Origin: Streptococcus saliviloxodontae | Lineage (GTDB): Bacteria; Bacillota; Bacilli; Lactobacillales; Streptococcaceae | Reading direction: 5' to 3' | DNA: 64,000 bases | Assembly (NCBI RefSeq): GCF_016908655.1 | Contig: NZ_JAFBEI010000001.1 | Coordinates: 31,604-95,603 of the forward strand | Shown: one piece after another, positions 46,882 through 54,221 of the stretch | How positions within the stretch are numbered: the first letter of the stretch is position 1 | How the letters are laid out: the number at the start of each line of letters is the position of its first letter | The notes under the pieces: model-generated | The model's database searches: none | Told to the model about the DNA's origin: nothing | Seen by the model: the letters and a program-made list of their open reading frames with translations, nothing else | Translations under genes and position numbers: made by a program

Positions 46882-47541
46882 TTAAAAGACAATATTATCT
46901 TTTAGTTGGTCGAGATTTGTAATGATAATATGTTGTTTTTCGATGCGGATAATATTATCATCTTTTAGTTGTTTTAGAATTCGACTGACACTGCTGGCTG
47001 TCGAAATCCCACAAAACTTCCCTAACTCTTCATTTGTAATGATAAAATCAATAAAAATATCACCGTTTTCTAATGTTTTTCCAAAAAGAGTTGCTAGTTC
47101 ATAAATTTGAGTTGAAATAGCTCCAATTCTGCCATTCGTTAACATGCATTGCATTTTTTTCATTGATTTTTGCAGACGATTGTGGTAGAAATCCTTGACA
47201 TAACCTTGAAGTTCGATGTCATTTTGAATATCTTCTAGAAAGACTTTTCGATCAACCTTATAAAAATAAGCTTCTGGTGATTCGATACGTACATTATAAG
47301 GCTCTCCCATACTCTTTGAAAAGCCATCATTAAGAACGGAAGTAATCTCTAGGCCAGTGACGTAGCGTAGGTTAAACTCTATACCATTCTTTGATAGGAC
47401 GCTTTGTTTGACGACACCTTCCTTCAAAATATAGGTGTACTCCTCTTCAAGACTTTCAAAAGTAAGATACTTATGATAGCCTTTTTTGATGATAGGAAGA
47501 TTATTGCTAGTAATATAATTTTCTAATATGTGGTGATCCAT
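46882..47541 (-). CDS. Crp/Fnr-family transcriptional regulator
   Basis: A 219-residue regulator with an N-terminal cyclic-nucleotide-binding-like beta-barrel (to about 120) and a C-terminal winged helix (EELGKFCGISTASSVSRILKQL). No cluster of N-terminal cysteines is present, so it is not a classical Fnr iron-sulfur sensor. The ATG at 47541 is preferred, with GGAG at the right spacing; a GTG 18 bases upstream is less likely. It precedes pepX by 18 bp and is divergent from the transporter/UspA/aquaporin group, which may be its targets. The signal is unknown. Confidence 0.87.
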   Translation of the reverse strand: MDHHILENYITSNNLPIIKKGYHKYLTFESLEEEYTYILKEGVVKQSVLSKNGIEFNLRYVTGLEITSVLNDGFSKSMGEPYNVRIESPEAYFYKVDRKVFLEDIQNDIELQGYVKDFYHNRLQKSMKKMQCMLTNGRIGAISTQIYELATLFGKTLENGDIFIDFIITNEELGKFCGISTASSVSRILKQLKDDNIIRIEKQHIIITNLDQLKDNIVF

Positions 47542-47679
47542 GGTGTGCTCCAATTTCACATTTTAAGCTTAGCATTTGCTAATGTATAATGACGCTGACG
47601 TTTATATTATACCATTGAAATATCTGAAATCCGTGATTTGTAGTAAAATTTTTATAAAATTCAAGGGGGACTACTTCAA

Positions 47680-48873
47680 GTGGAAGAAAAATTATTCAAC
47701 AAGCACTTTATAGGTATTACAGTGCTGAACTTTATCGTTTATATGGTTTACTATTTGTTCACCGTTATTATTGCCTTTATCGCGACTAAACAACTCGGTG
47801 CCTCAACTAGTCAAGCTGGACTTGCAACAGGGATTTATGTACTTGGTACATTGTTTGCGCGTTTGGTTTTTGGTAAACAGTTAGAAGTTATTGGTCGTAA
47901 ATTAGTTTTTCGTGGTGGAGCTATTTTCTATCTTTTGACAACTGTTGCTTACTTCTTTATGCCAAATATCGGAATGATGTATTTGGTTCGTTTCCTTAAC
48001 GGTTTTGGTTACGGGGTTGTGTCAACAGCGACTAATACCATTGTTACAGCCTATATACCAGAATCAAAACGTGGTGAAGGGATTAACTTCTATGGTCTTT
48101 CAACAAGTTTGGCTGCAGCCATTGGACCATTCGTAGGAACCTTCATGTTGGATAACTTACACATTGATTTCCGTAATATCATTGTTCTTTGTAGCGTATT
48201 GCTTGTTGTTGTGTTGATTGGTTCATTTACTTTCCCAGTCAAAAACATCGAACTTACTGAGGACCAAGTTGCCGCAAGCAAATCATGGACCGTCGATAGC
48301 TTCCTTGAAAAAAGAGCTTTCTTCATTTCAATTATTGCTTTCTTAGTAGGTGTTGCTTACGCTTCTGTACTTGGTTTCCAAAAACTTTATACAGGTGTTA
48401 TTGATTTAGCTCAAGTAGGTGCTTACTTCTTTGTTGTTTACGCCTTAGTTATCACTTTTACACGTCCTGCTATGGGTCGCTTGATGGATGCTAAAGGTGA
48501 GAAATGGGTTCTTTATCCAAGTTACATTTTCCTAACACTTGGTCTTCTTGTTTTGGCAACAACTAATAATGCTTGGACTTATCTTCTTTCAGGTGGTTTG
48601 ATCGGTTTTGGTTATGGTACTTTCTTCTCATGTGGTCAAGTAGCATCACTTGATGGCGTTCCAGAACACCGCTTCAACACTGCTATGTCAACTTACATGA
48701 TTGGTCTTGACCTTGGTCTTGGTGCTGGTCCTTACATTCTCGGTATGGTCAAAGATGGTTTCCTTGGAGATGGGGTTCAATCTTACCGAGAATTGTTCAT
48801 GATTGCTGCTATTATTCCAGTTGTTTGTGCCGTTCTTTACTTTTTCAAAAAAAGTGGACGTAAAGTAGCTTAA
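47680..48873 (+). CDS. Major facilitator superfamily transporter
   Basis: A 397-residue, 12-segment MFS permease. The loop 2-3 motif (YVLGTLFARLVFGKQLEVIGRK, in part LFARLVFGKQLEVIGRK) and the second-half equivalent (TRPAMGRLMDAKG) are present. It resembles drug/metabolite efflux members; the substrate is unknown. The start is a GTG at 47680 after AAGGGGG. A UspA gene follows after 25 bp. The group is divergent from the Crp/Fnr regulator. Confidence 0.86.
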   Translation: MEEKLFNKHFIGITVLNFIVYMVYYLFTVIIAFIATKQLGASTSQAGLATGIYVLGTLFARLVFGKQLEVIGRKLVFRGGAIFYLLTTVAYFFMPNIGMMYLVRFLNGFGYGVVSTATNTIVTAYIPESKRGEGINFYGLSTSLAAAIGPFVGTFMLDNLHIDFRNIIVLCSVLLVVVLIGSFTFPVKNIELTEDQVAASKSWTVDSFLEKRAFFISIIAFLVGVAYASVLGFQKLYTGVIDLAQVGAYFFVVYALVITFTRPAMGRLMDAKGEKWVLYPSYIFLTLGLLVLATTNNAWTYLLSGGLIGFGYGTFFSCGQVASLDGVPEHRFNTAMSTYMIGLDLGLGAGPYILGMVKDGFLGDGVQSYRELFMIAAIIPVVCAVLYFFKKSGRKVA

Positions 48874-48898
48874 TCATTAGGTATAGGAGGGTTTTATT

Positions 48899-49357
48899 AT
48901 GTCACAATCATATAAACATATTCTTGTTGCAGTAGATGGTTCTTACGAATCAGAGTTGGCTGTTGAGAAAGGGATTCAAGTTGCACTTCGTAATGGTGGT
49001 GAGTTGATTCTTGCTCATGTCCTTGATGGAAATATCTACGGTCTAGCGGGAGATGGAACTGTCAATGACTATACAGTTAGTGAGAGCTACAAACACGCTG
49101 ATAAAGTGTTGGATTATTACACTGAGTTGGCTAATAAAGAAGGTTTGACAAATGTGAAGAAGGTCGTTCGTGCAGGTAGTCCACGTACACTTCTAGCAAA
49201 AGTTATCCCTGAAGAGGTGGAAGCAGACTTGCTAATGGTTGGAGCAACAGGTTTGAACGCCTTTGAGCGCTTTATGATGGGATCAACTTCAGAGTATATT
49301 ATGCGTCATACCAAAATTGATTTATTGGTTGTTCGTAACTCAGAAAAAACACTTTAA
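48899..49357 (+). CDS. Universal stress protein, UspA family
   Basis: A 152-residue UspA-fold protein (start YKHILVAVDGSYESELA). The ATP-binding motif G-X2-G-X9-GS is visible in GATGLNAFERFMMGSTSEYI, so it probably binds ATP. AGGAGG precedes the ATG. It lies 25 bp after the MFS gene and before an aquaporin gene, with a weak terminator behind it. Its exact role is unknown. Confidence 0.92.
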   Translation: MSQSYKHILVAVDGSYESELAVEKGIQVALRNGGELILAHVLDGNIYGLAGDGTVNDYTVSESYKHADKVLDYYTELANKEGLTNVKKVVRAGSPRTLLAKVIPEEVEADLLMVGATGLNAFERFMMGSTSEYIMRHTKIDLLVVRNSEKTL

Positions 49358-49367
49358 TATGATATCT

Positions 49368-49401
49368 TAACAAAAAGGGTTGCAAAACTCCTTTTTAGTT
49401 A
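49368..49401 (+). terminator. Possible terminator after the UspA gene
   Basis: AAAAAGG (49372-49378) pairs with CCTTTTT (49390-49396) around an AT-rich loop; moderately strong. Confidence 0.5.
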
Positions 49402-49494
49402 GGCAAAATTTTTTGTAATAATTCTTTACAATCTTAAATTTCCTTGTTAGAATAGAGCTTGCCCTATAAAAATTTTGGAGGACAAAAAAAACTT

Positions 49495-50340
49495 ATGGAT
49501 TTCACATGGACTGTAAAGTACATCACTGAGTTTATTGCGACAGCTTTACTTATTATTTTAGGTAATGGTGCTGTTGCCAATGTTGACTTAAAAGGTACAA
49601 AAGGGAACAATGCTGGTTGGATTGTTATCGCTTTTGGTTATGGTTTGGGAGTAATGATGCCAGCCCTTATGTTTGGTAACGTTTCTGGTAACCACATTAA
49701 CCCTGCCTTTACCCTAGGCCTTGCCGTTTCAGGCCTTTTCCCTTGGGCACACGTCTTACCTTACATCGTTGCTCAATTCTTGGGTGCTATGTTTGGACAA
49801 TTAGTCGTTGTGACTGTTTACCGCCCTTATTTCTTGAAAACAGAAAATCCAAACCATATTTTGGGATCATTCTCAACAATTTCTTCACTTGATGATGGTA
49901 CTGTGTCATCAAGAAAAGCATCTTATATCAATGGTTTCTTGAATGAGTTTGCAGGTTCATTCGTACTTTTCTTTGGTGCATTGGCATTGACGAAAAACTA
50001 TTTTGGTGTTGAGTTGGTTGGTCAATTGGTTGAAACTGGTTATGACCAGACAGCAGCTGCGACACAAATTGCACCTTTCGTAACTGGATCACTTGCCGTA
50101 GCTCACGTGGGAATTGGTTTCTTGGTAATGGTACTAGTTACTTCACTTGGAGGTCCTACTGGACCAGGATTGAACCCAGCGCGTGACTTAGGTCCTCGTT
50201 TGGTTCACCACTTATTACCAAAATCTATTTTGGGTGAAGCAAAACCTGATTCAAAATGGTGGTATGCATGGGTACCTGTTGTGGCACCAATTCTTGCATC
50301 AATCCTTTCAATCGCTTTATTCAAATACCTTTATCTTTAA
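49495..50340 (+). CDS. Aquaporin / glycerol uptake facilitator (MIP family)
   Basis: A 281-residue channel with six membrane segments and both NPA boxes: GNHINPAFTLG (about residue 66) and GPGLNPARDLG (about residue 225). The residues after the second box (ARD) suggest a glycerol- or small-solute-conducting aquaglyceroporin, but water or lactic acid transport is also possible in lactic acid bacteria. GGAGGA precedes the ATG at 49495; an upstream in-frame ATG lacks a site. No glycerol kinase or dehydrogenase gene lies nearby. A perfect terminator follows. Confidence 0.92.
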   Translation: MDFTWTVKYITEFIATALLIILGNGAVANVDLKGTKGNNAGWIVIAFGYGLGVMMPALMFGNVSGNHINPAFTLGLAVSGLFPWAHVLPYIVAQFLGAMFGQLVVVTVYRPYFLKTENPNHILGSFSTISSLDDGTVSSRKASYINGFLNEFAGSFVLFFGALALTKNYFGVELVGQLVETGYDQTAAATQIAPFVTGSLAVAHVGIGFLVMVLVTSLGGPTGPGLNPARDLGPRLVHHLLPKSILGEAKPDSKWWYAWVPVVAPILASILSIALFKYLYL

Positions 50341-50347
50341 GATAGTC

Positions 50348-50376
50348 AAAAAAGCTGAGTTTACTCAGCTTTTTTG
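50348..50376 (+). terminator. Terminator after the aquaporin gene
   Basis: A perfect 12-bp stem AAAAAAGCTGAG / CTCAGCTTTTTT with a short loop. Confidence 0.92.
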
Positions 50377-50571
50377 TATTCTATTTTAAGATTAGTTGCT
50401 AGTCTATAATTTTCTGGCTGAAAAAGGTGTAACCAGTGTAGGGATATGATGGATGTAGAATGAGTTTTTTGATCAATAGTTAGTCATATCTACTAATAGT
50501 TATGTACTTTTATACATGAAATAAATAACAAAAAAATGATATAAAAGTGTGAAAAAACAAAAAATATAAAT

Positions 50572-50608
50572 AAAAAGCGTTTACATTGACATATGGTTAT
50601 GCTATAAT
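50572..50608 (+). promoter_or_regulatory. Promoter of the serine protease gene with a cre-like site
   Basis: TTTACA (50580-50585), 17-bp spacer, TATAAT (50603-50608) with an extended TGC. AAAAAGCGTTTACA at 50572-50585 matches the CcpA cre consensus (TGWAARCGYTWNCW, other strand) at 13 of 14 positions and overlaps the -35 box. Confidence 0.7.
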
Positions 50609-50629
50609 TAGATTTAGGAGGTATGATTT

Positions 50630-51400
50630 ATGAAATATATTGCAAAAACATTAGGTTTGGCTACTACTGTAGTCTTGCTCTTTTTGTCGTCTCTTGTTAG
50701 TGCTGAAACAACCCATGTTTCGGATGATTCGATGAGAAATAGCTATCCTTACAATATTTCCCACTACTTACAAGTAAATGTTGGTGGTTCTAATAAGAAA
50801 AGTTCGGCTGCTTTAGTAGCACCGAATCTGTTATTGACAGCTGCACATGGTATTGCAGATAATGCCACCGGTCAAGTGACAGCTCAGACAACATCGGGTG
50901 TGGCTGTTTGGGGAGATGCTTCTCCTTATTATGAGGCTTCTCAGATTACAAAAACATCATACAGTAATCCTTTTATCGTGATGCCTGGTTACACGGGAAA
51001 TCGTGATGTTAAACGTGATATTGCTTTGGTTAAGATTGCTCAAGCTAGTAATAAAACACAGCAAATTGACACAAATCAAGTAAGAATGGCAGTGTATACT
51101 AATCTACGTTCTTTAGTTGGTAAGCAATTTACGATTGTTAGCAACAGTTTGAATCTTTGGGGACGTTGGGAGTATGAAGTAGGTACTATCACAGGAGTTA
51201 GATCTGATGGCCTAGTGACTACAAATATCAAAGGGGTGAATGGTCAATCAGGTTCACCGATTGTTGTTGATGGTGAGATTGTCGGTGTCGCAACAAATAT
51301 TGAAAATGCAACATCAAATATTCTCTTTACTCCTTTAACAAATGATATTTATAATAACTTGCTTGCGCCAAACGGTATTTATAACGTCAATTTCTATTGA
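50630..51400 (+). CDS. Secreted trypsin-like serine protease (V8/glutamyl-endopeptidase-like)
   Basis: A 256-residue secreted protease of the S1B type. A signal peptide ends near residue 25 (LVSAE). The catalytic triad is complete: His in LLLTAAHGI (about residue 73), Asp in KRDIALVKI (about residue 128), Ser in NGQSGSPIV (about residue 206). There is no anchor, so it is probably released. AGGAGGT precedes the ATG. The gene is monocistronic, with a good promoter, a cre-like site and a perfect terminator. Substrate preference is unknown. Confidence 0.9.
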   Translation: MKYIAKTLGLATTVVLLFLSSLVSAETTHVSDDSMRNSYPYNISHYLQVNVGGSNKKSSAALVAPNLLLTAAHGIADNATGQVTAQTTSGVAVWGDASPYYEASQITKTSYSNPFIVMPGYTGNRDVKRDIALVKIAQASNKTQQIDTNQVRMAVYTNLRSLVGKQFTIVSNSLNLWGRWEYEVGTITGVRSDGLVTTNIKGVNGQSGSPIVVDGEIVGVATNIENATSNILFTPLTNDIYNNLLAPNGIYNVNFY

Positions 51401-51410
51401 TATCCATATC

Positions 51411-51453
51411 AATAAAAGAGGTTCAGTACAATTTGTACTGAACCTCTTTTATT
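51411..51453. terminator. Bidirectional terminator between the protease and TauE genes
   Basis: A perfect 20-bp stem with a 3-nt loop between convergent genes, with A and T runs at its ends. Confidence 0.95.
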
Positions 51454-51460
51454 GTATATT

Positions 51461-52345
51461 TTAGTGTAACTGTCTCTTGAAAGAAGAACGTAGCAGTGTT
51501 ACACCTGTAAAGATAGCAATAAAAACAACTAAAATTTTGAGGTTATTGATATCTAGGCTGCTGAGGAAGAGCGCTGCAATTAGAACGCCGATAACTCCAC
51601 CGATGATAATTCCCAGAACACCAGGCCAGTTAACACGGTCTGATTTGATAAATTCACGTGAGCTTGCTGTTAAAATCATAGCAGCATCAAGCATCATAAC
51701 AGGGAGGGCAATGGAAGGATTGATTCCCATGAGTGAGAAGAAAATCAATTCTGGAGCATAGTTACCGAGTCCCATAGTCATGAGCATACCGATGATAAAG
51801 TCAAAGATAATCCCGACGATAAGCCAGATACCATATAGGCCACGTATAGCATCTGAGTTACCAGCTCCTGGATTGGTAATCATGCGATAGACCATGATGA
51901 TGGAGGCGATAATCAACAAGATTCCTAAAATACGTTGTACTTGTTTTGTATTCCAATTTTTAGTGATTCTAGCTCCAACAAAAGCTCCTGAAAAAGAGGC
52001 AACAGCCATACAAGCCAAGGTAGTGATGTCAACTTTAACAATAGTGATAAATAGCAAGGCTTCTGTAAGGACTGGAATAATGTGTGCTGTTGTTAAGGTT
52101 GCAGGAATCTTGCGGTCATCATCAACTAATTTAGTTGCCTTAAATAGGGCTGTTGAAGTAGCAAAGGTTCCTATACCTAGTGTATCGAGCAAATCAGTCA
52201 CAAGACCAATCCAAAAACCTGTCCAAAACTTTTCCTTGAGATTGATTTTTTCCTTACGCGCATGCAAGAGAATAGTTGCAAAGATAAAGATAATCAAAAA
52301 AATCAAAAGAATTTGGATAAAATGTAAAATAAAATTATTAGTCAT
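51461..52345 (-). CDS. TauE/SafE-family sulfite/anion exporter
   Basis: A 294-residue membrane protein with about eight hydrophobic segments and the duplicated TauE/SafE pattern (FWIGLVTDLLDTLGIG, SFSGAFVGARI; second half FIIGMLMTMGLGNYAP, GGVIGVLIAALF). Members export sulfite, sulfoacetate or other organic anions; the substrate here is unknown. The ATG at 52345 is preferred because the protein then starts at the first membrane helix. It lacks a clear ribosome-binding site and sits where transcription should start. A longer frame from 52411 would cross the promoter. Confidence 0.82.
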   Translation of the reverse strand: MTNNFILHFIQILLIFLIIFIFATILLHARKEKINLKEKFWTGFWIGLVTDLLDTLGIGTFATSTALFKATKLVDDDRKIPATLTTAHIIPVLTEALLFITIVKVDITTLACMAVASFSGAFVGARITKNWNTKQVQRILGILLIIASIIMVYRMITNPGAGNSDAIRGLYGIWLIVGIIFDFIIGMLMTMGLGNYAPELIFFSLMGINPSIALPVMMLDAAMILTASSREFIKSDRVNWPGVLGIIIGGVIGVLIAALFLSSLDINNLKILVVFIAIFTGVTLLRSSFKRQLH

Positions 52346-52351
52346 TCTACC

Positions 52352-52380
52352 ATTATAAAAAAAAATAGGATGTTCGTAAA
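52352..52380 (-). promoter_or_regulatory. Promoter of the TauE gene
   Basis: On the minus strand: TTTACG (52380-52375), 17-bp spacer, TATAAT (52357-52352). The predicted start of transcription falls on or next to the start codon at 52345. Confidence 0.6.
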
Positions 52381-52388
52381 CAATAATT

Positions 52389-52415
52389 ACAAATGATAAA
52401 CCCATAATCATTTGT
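52389..52415. promoter_or_regulatory. Inverted repeat between tauE-like gene and cppA
   Basis: ACAAATGAT and ATCATTTGT, 9-bp perfect arms separated by 9 bp. The right arm overlaps the cppA -35 box, so it is a candidate operator. Confidence 0.5.
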
Positions 52416-52440
52416 CAAATCAAGTAATTTGCATTACAAT
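52412..52440 (+). promoter_or_regulatory. cppA promoter
   Basis: TTGTCA (52412-52417), 17-bp spacer, TACAAT (52435-52440). Confidence 0.65.
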
Positions 52441-52460
52441 AGTAGGGATTGGAGGAAATG

Positions 52461-53210
52461 ATGTCTATTTTTGAAAATGTCTTTTTGAACACACCGCTTA
52501 TTCGTGTGAATAACCGTGACTTGAATATTGAGTTTTATCAAGAAAACCTTGGATTACACTTGACTTATGAAGAAAATGCTATTGCCATTTTAACAGGTTG
52601 GGAAAATAAAGAGCGTCAATTCATTATTGAGGAATCTCCTTCAATGCGAACACGAGCAGTGAAGGATGGCGTTAAAAAATTATCTCGTATGCGTTTGAAG
52701 ACGAATGCGGCTGCTATAGAAGCCTTGTTGGCTAATGGTGTTGAGGCAACTGCTATTTTTAAGGGAGTTAAGGGCTATGCTTTTGAAGTAGTATCTCCAG
52801 AAGGTGACCACGTACTGTTGCATGCTGAAGATGATTATTCTAACTTAGAGGTAACGTCTGATCGTGATTTCAAGGCAATTGAAGGCTTCCAAGGATTAGC
52901 AGACTTTTCTTTTGATGGATTTGAATTAAATATCCCATCTCAGGAAACCGCTGTTTTTTACAATGATTTGATTGCTGATGGTTTACCACTCAATGTGTCA
53001 TTTACTGAACGTGAAGGGGAAGATTTGGCAGTTGAGCCTAATGTGACGTGGGATTTGGAAATCTTTGAATTTAAACTAAAATCTGGAGCAGACCTAACGG
53101 CTATCAAAGATTACTTTGATGCTAAAGGGATAGCAGTTTATATGGATAAAAAAGAGACAATTCTTGTATTGTCCGACCCGTCTCGTATCGAGCTATGGTT
53201 TAGTAAATGA
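52461..53210 (+). CDS. cppA: CppA family protein
   Basis: A 249-residue protein with the streptococcal CppA pattern: N-terminal glyoxalase-like (VOC) half (NTPLIRVNNRDLNIEFYQEN) and a C-terminal CppA domain of similar fold. CppA was first described as a C3-degrading protein, but there is no signal peptide or protease motif here, so a cytoplasmic role is more likely. The ATG at 52461 is chosen, 5 bp after GGAGG; an ATG at 52458 and a TTG at 52449 are less well spaced. It overlaps the next gene by 4 bp. Confidence 0.85.
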   Translation: MSIFENVFLNTPLIRVNNRDLNIEFYQENLGLHLTYEENAIAILTGWENKERQFIIEESPSMRTRAVKDGVKKLSRMRLKTNAAAIEALLANGVEATAIFKGVKGYAFEVVSPEGDHVLLHAEDDYSNLEVTSDRDFKAIEGFQGLADFSFDGFELNIPSQETAVFYNDLIADGLPLNVSFTEREGEDLAVEPNVTWDLEIFEFKLKSGADLTAIKDYFDAKGIAVYMDKKETILVLSDPSRIELWFSK

Positions 53211-54133
53211 TGGATAAAACGCAGCAACTCATTAACAGTCATATCCAAGAAAATCTTTATCCAGGAGCTAGTCTGGCCTGCTACCAAGATGGTAAGTGGT
53301 CTGAGCTCTATTTTGGAACTCAAGATGAATATCAACCTGTTACATCAGGTCTAATTTATGATTTGGCTAGTGTTTCTAAGGTGGTGGGAGTAGGGACCTT
53401 ATTGATTTTTATGGTTCAAGAAGGGACTATTGTTCTTGATGAACCCTTACAGACCTATTACCCTGCCTTTCATGATTCTCATCTGACTATTAGGCAATTA
53501 CTAACCCATGCATCTGGAATCGATCCTTTTATTCCTAATAGAGATCAGCTGAATCGAGAGCAATTAATTGCAGCAATCAATCAGATTAAGGTCAACTCTC
53601 CTAAAAGCTTTCTCTATACAGATATCAATTTTATCCTATTGGGATTGATGTTGGAGACTTTGTATGGTAAGTCGCTAGATGTCTTGTTTCAAGAGCGTAT
53701 CTTTACTCCTTGGCAGATGACAGAGACGTCGTTTGGACCTATAAAGAATGCTGTTCCTACTGTTAAGGGTCAGAGTGCAGGTCTTGTTCACGATCCTAAG
53801 GCGAGGGTATTAGGAAGGCATACAGGATCAGCAGGTCTTTTTTCAACTATCGCAGATTTGGAGAAATTTGTAGATCATTATCTACAAGATTCGTTTGCAG
53901 AAGGCTTAATCCAAAACTATTCTTTATCAGATAAGGAGCGTAGCTTGGCTTGGGATTTACAAGGAGATTGGTTGCTCCATACAGGCTATACAGGGACGTT
54001 TGTCTTGATTAATAGGCTAGAACAAAAGGCTGCTATCTTTTTAACGAATCGTACTTATTTTTATGATGATCGTAAGTATTGGATCAGCAAAAGAGACCAG
54101 TTGATTGAATTGATCAAAACTGAGTTGTTATAA
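53207..54133 (+). CDS. Serine hydrolase of the beta-lactamase/class C family
   Basis: A 308-residue penicillin-binding-type serine hydrolase (AmpC/EstB fold). The SXXK motif is SVSK (about residue 56), a Tyr-based motif appears as YTDINF, and the third motif is HTG (LLHTGYTGT). It has no signal peptide, which argues for an intracellular esterase or peptidase rather than beta-lactam resistance. The start overlaps the cppA stop (ATGA), so they are coupled; the same pair occurs in other streptococci. Confidence 0.88.
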   Translation: MMDKTQQLINSHIQENLYPGASLACYQDGKWSELYFGTQDEYQPVTSGLIYDLASVSKVVGVGTLLIFMVQEGTIVLDEPLQTYYPAFHDSHLTIRQLLTHASGIDPFIPNRDQLNREQLIAAINQIKVNSPKSFLYTDINFILLGLMLETLYGKSLDVLFQERIFTPWQMTETSFGPIKNAVPTVKGQSAGLVHDPKARVLGRHTGSAGLFSTIADLEKFVDHYLQDSFAEGLIQNYSLSDKERSLAWDLQGDWLLHTGYTGTFVLINRLEQKAAIFLTNRTYFYDDRKYWISKRDQLIELIKTELL

Positions 54134-54142
54134 TATATTTAA

Positions 54143-54189
54143 AATAAAAAACGAGTAGCTAGATTAACTCTAGCTACTCGTTTTTTATT
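54143..54189. terminator. Bidirectional terminator between the serine hydrolase and pflB
   Basis: A perfect stem of about 20 bp (AATAAAAAACGAGTAGCTAG at its 5' arm), between convergent genes. Confidence 0.93.
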
Positions 54190-54221
54190 GTAGTATCAAC
54201 TGATGACTTAATAGCAAATGA

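Noticed and set aside
51894..52358. A 154-codon open frame antisense to the TauE gene
   Set aside because: It is a mirror of a hydrophobic gene's codons, with no ribosome-binding site; the opposite strand encodes a clear membrane protein.
53207..54133. Beta-lactam resistance gene
   Set aside because: The fold is shared, but there is no signal peptide, and the cppA pairing is a core streptococcal arrangement; an esterase or peptidase role is more likely.
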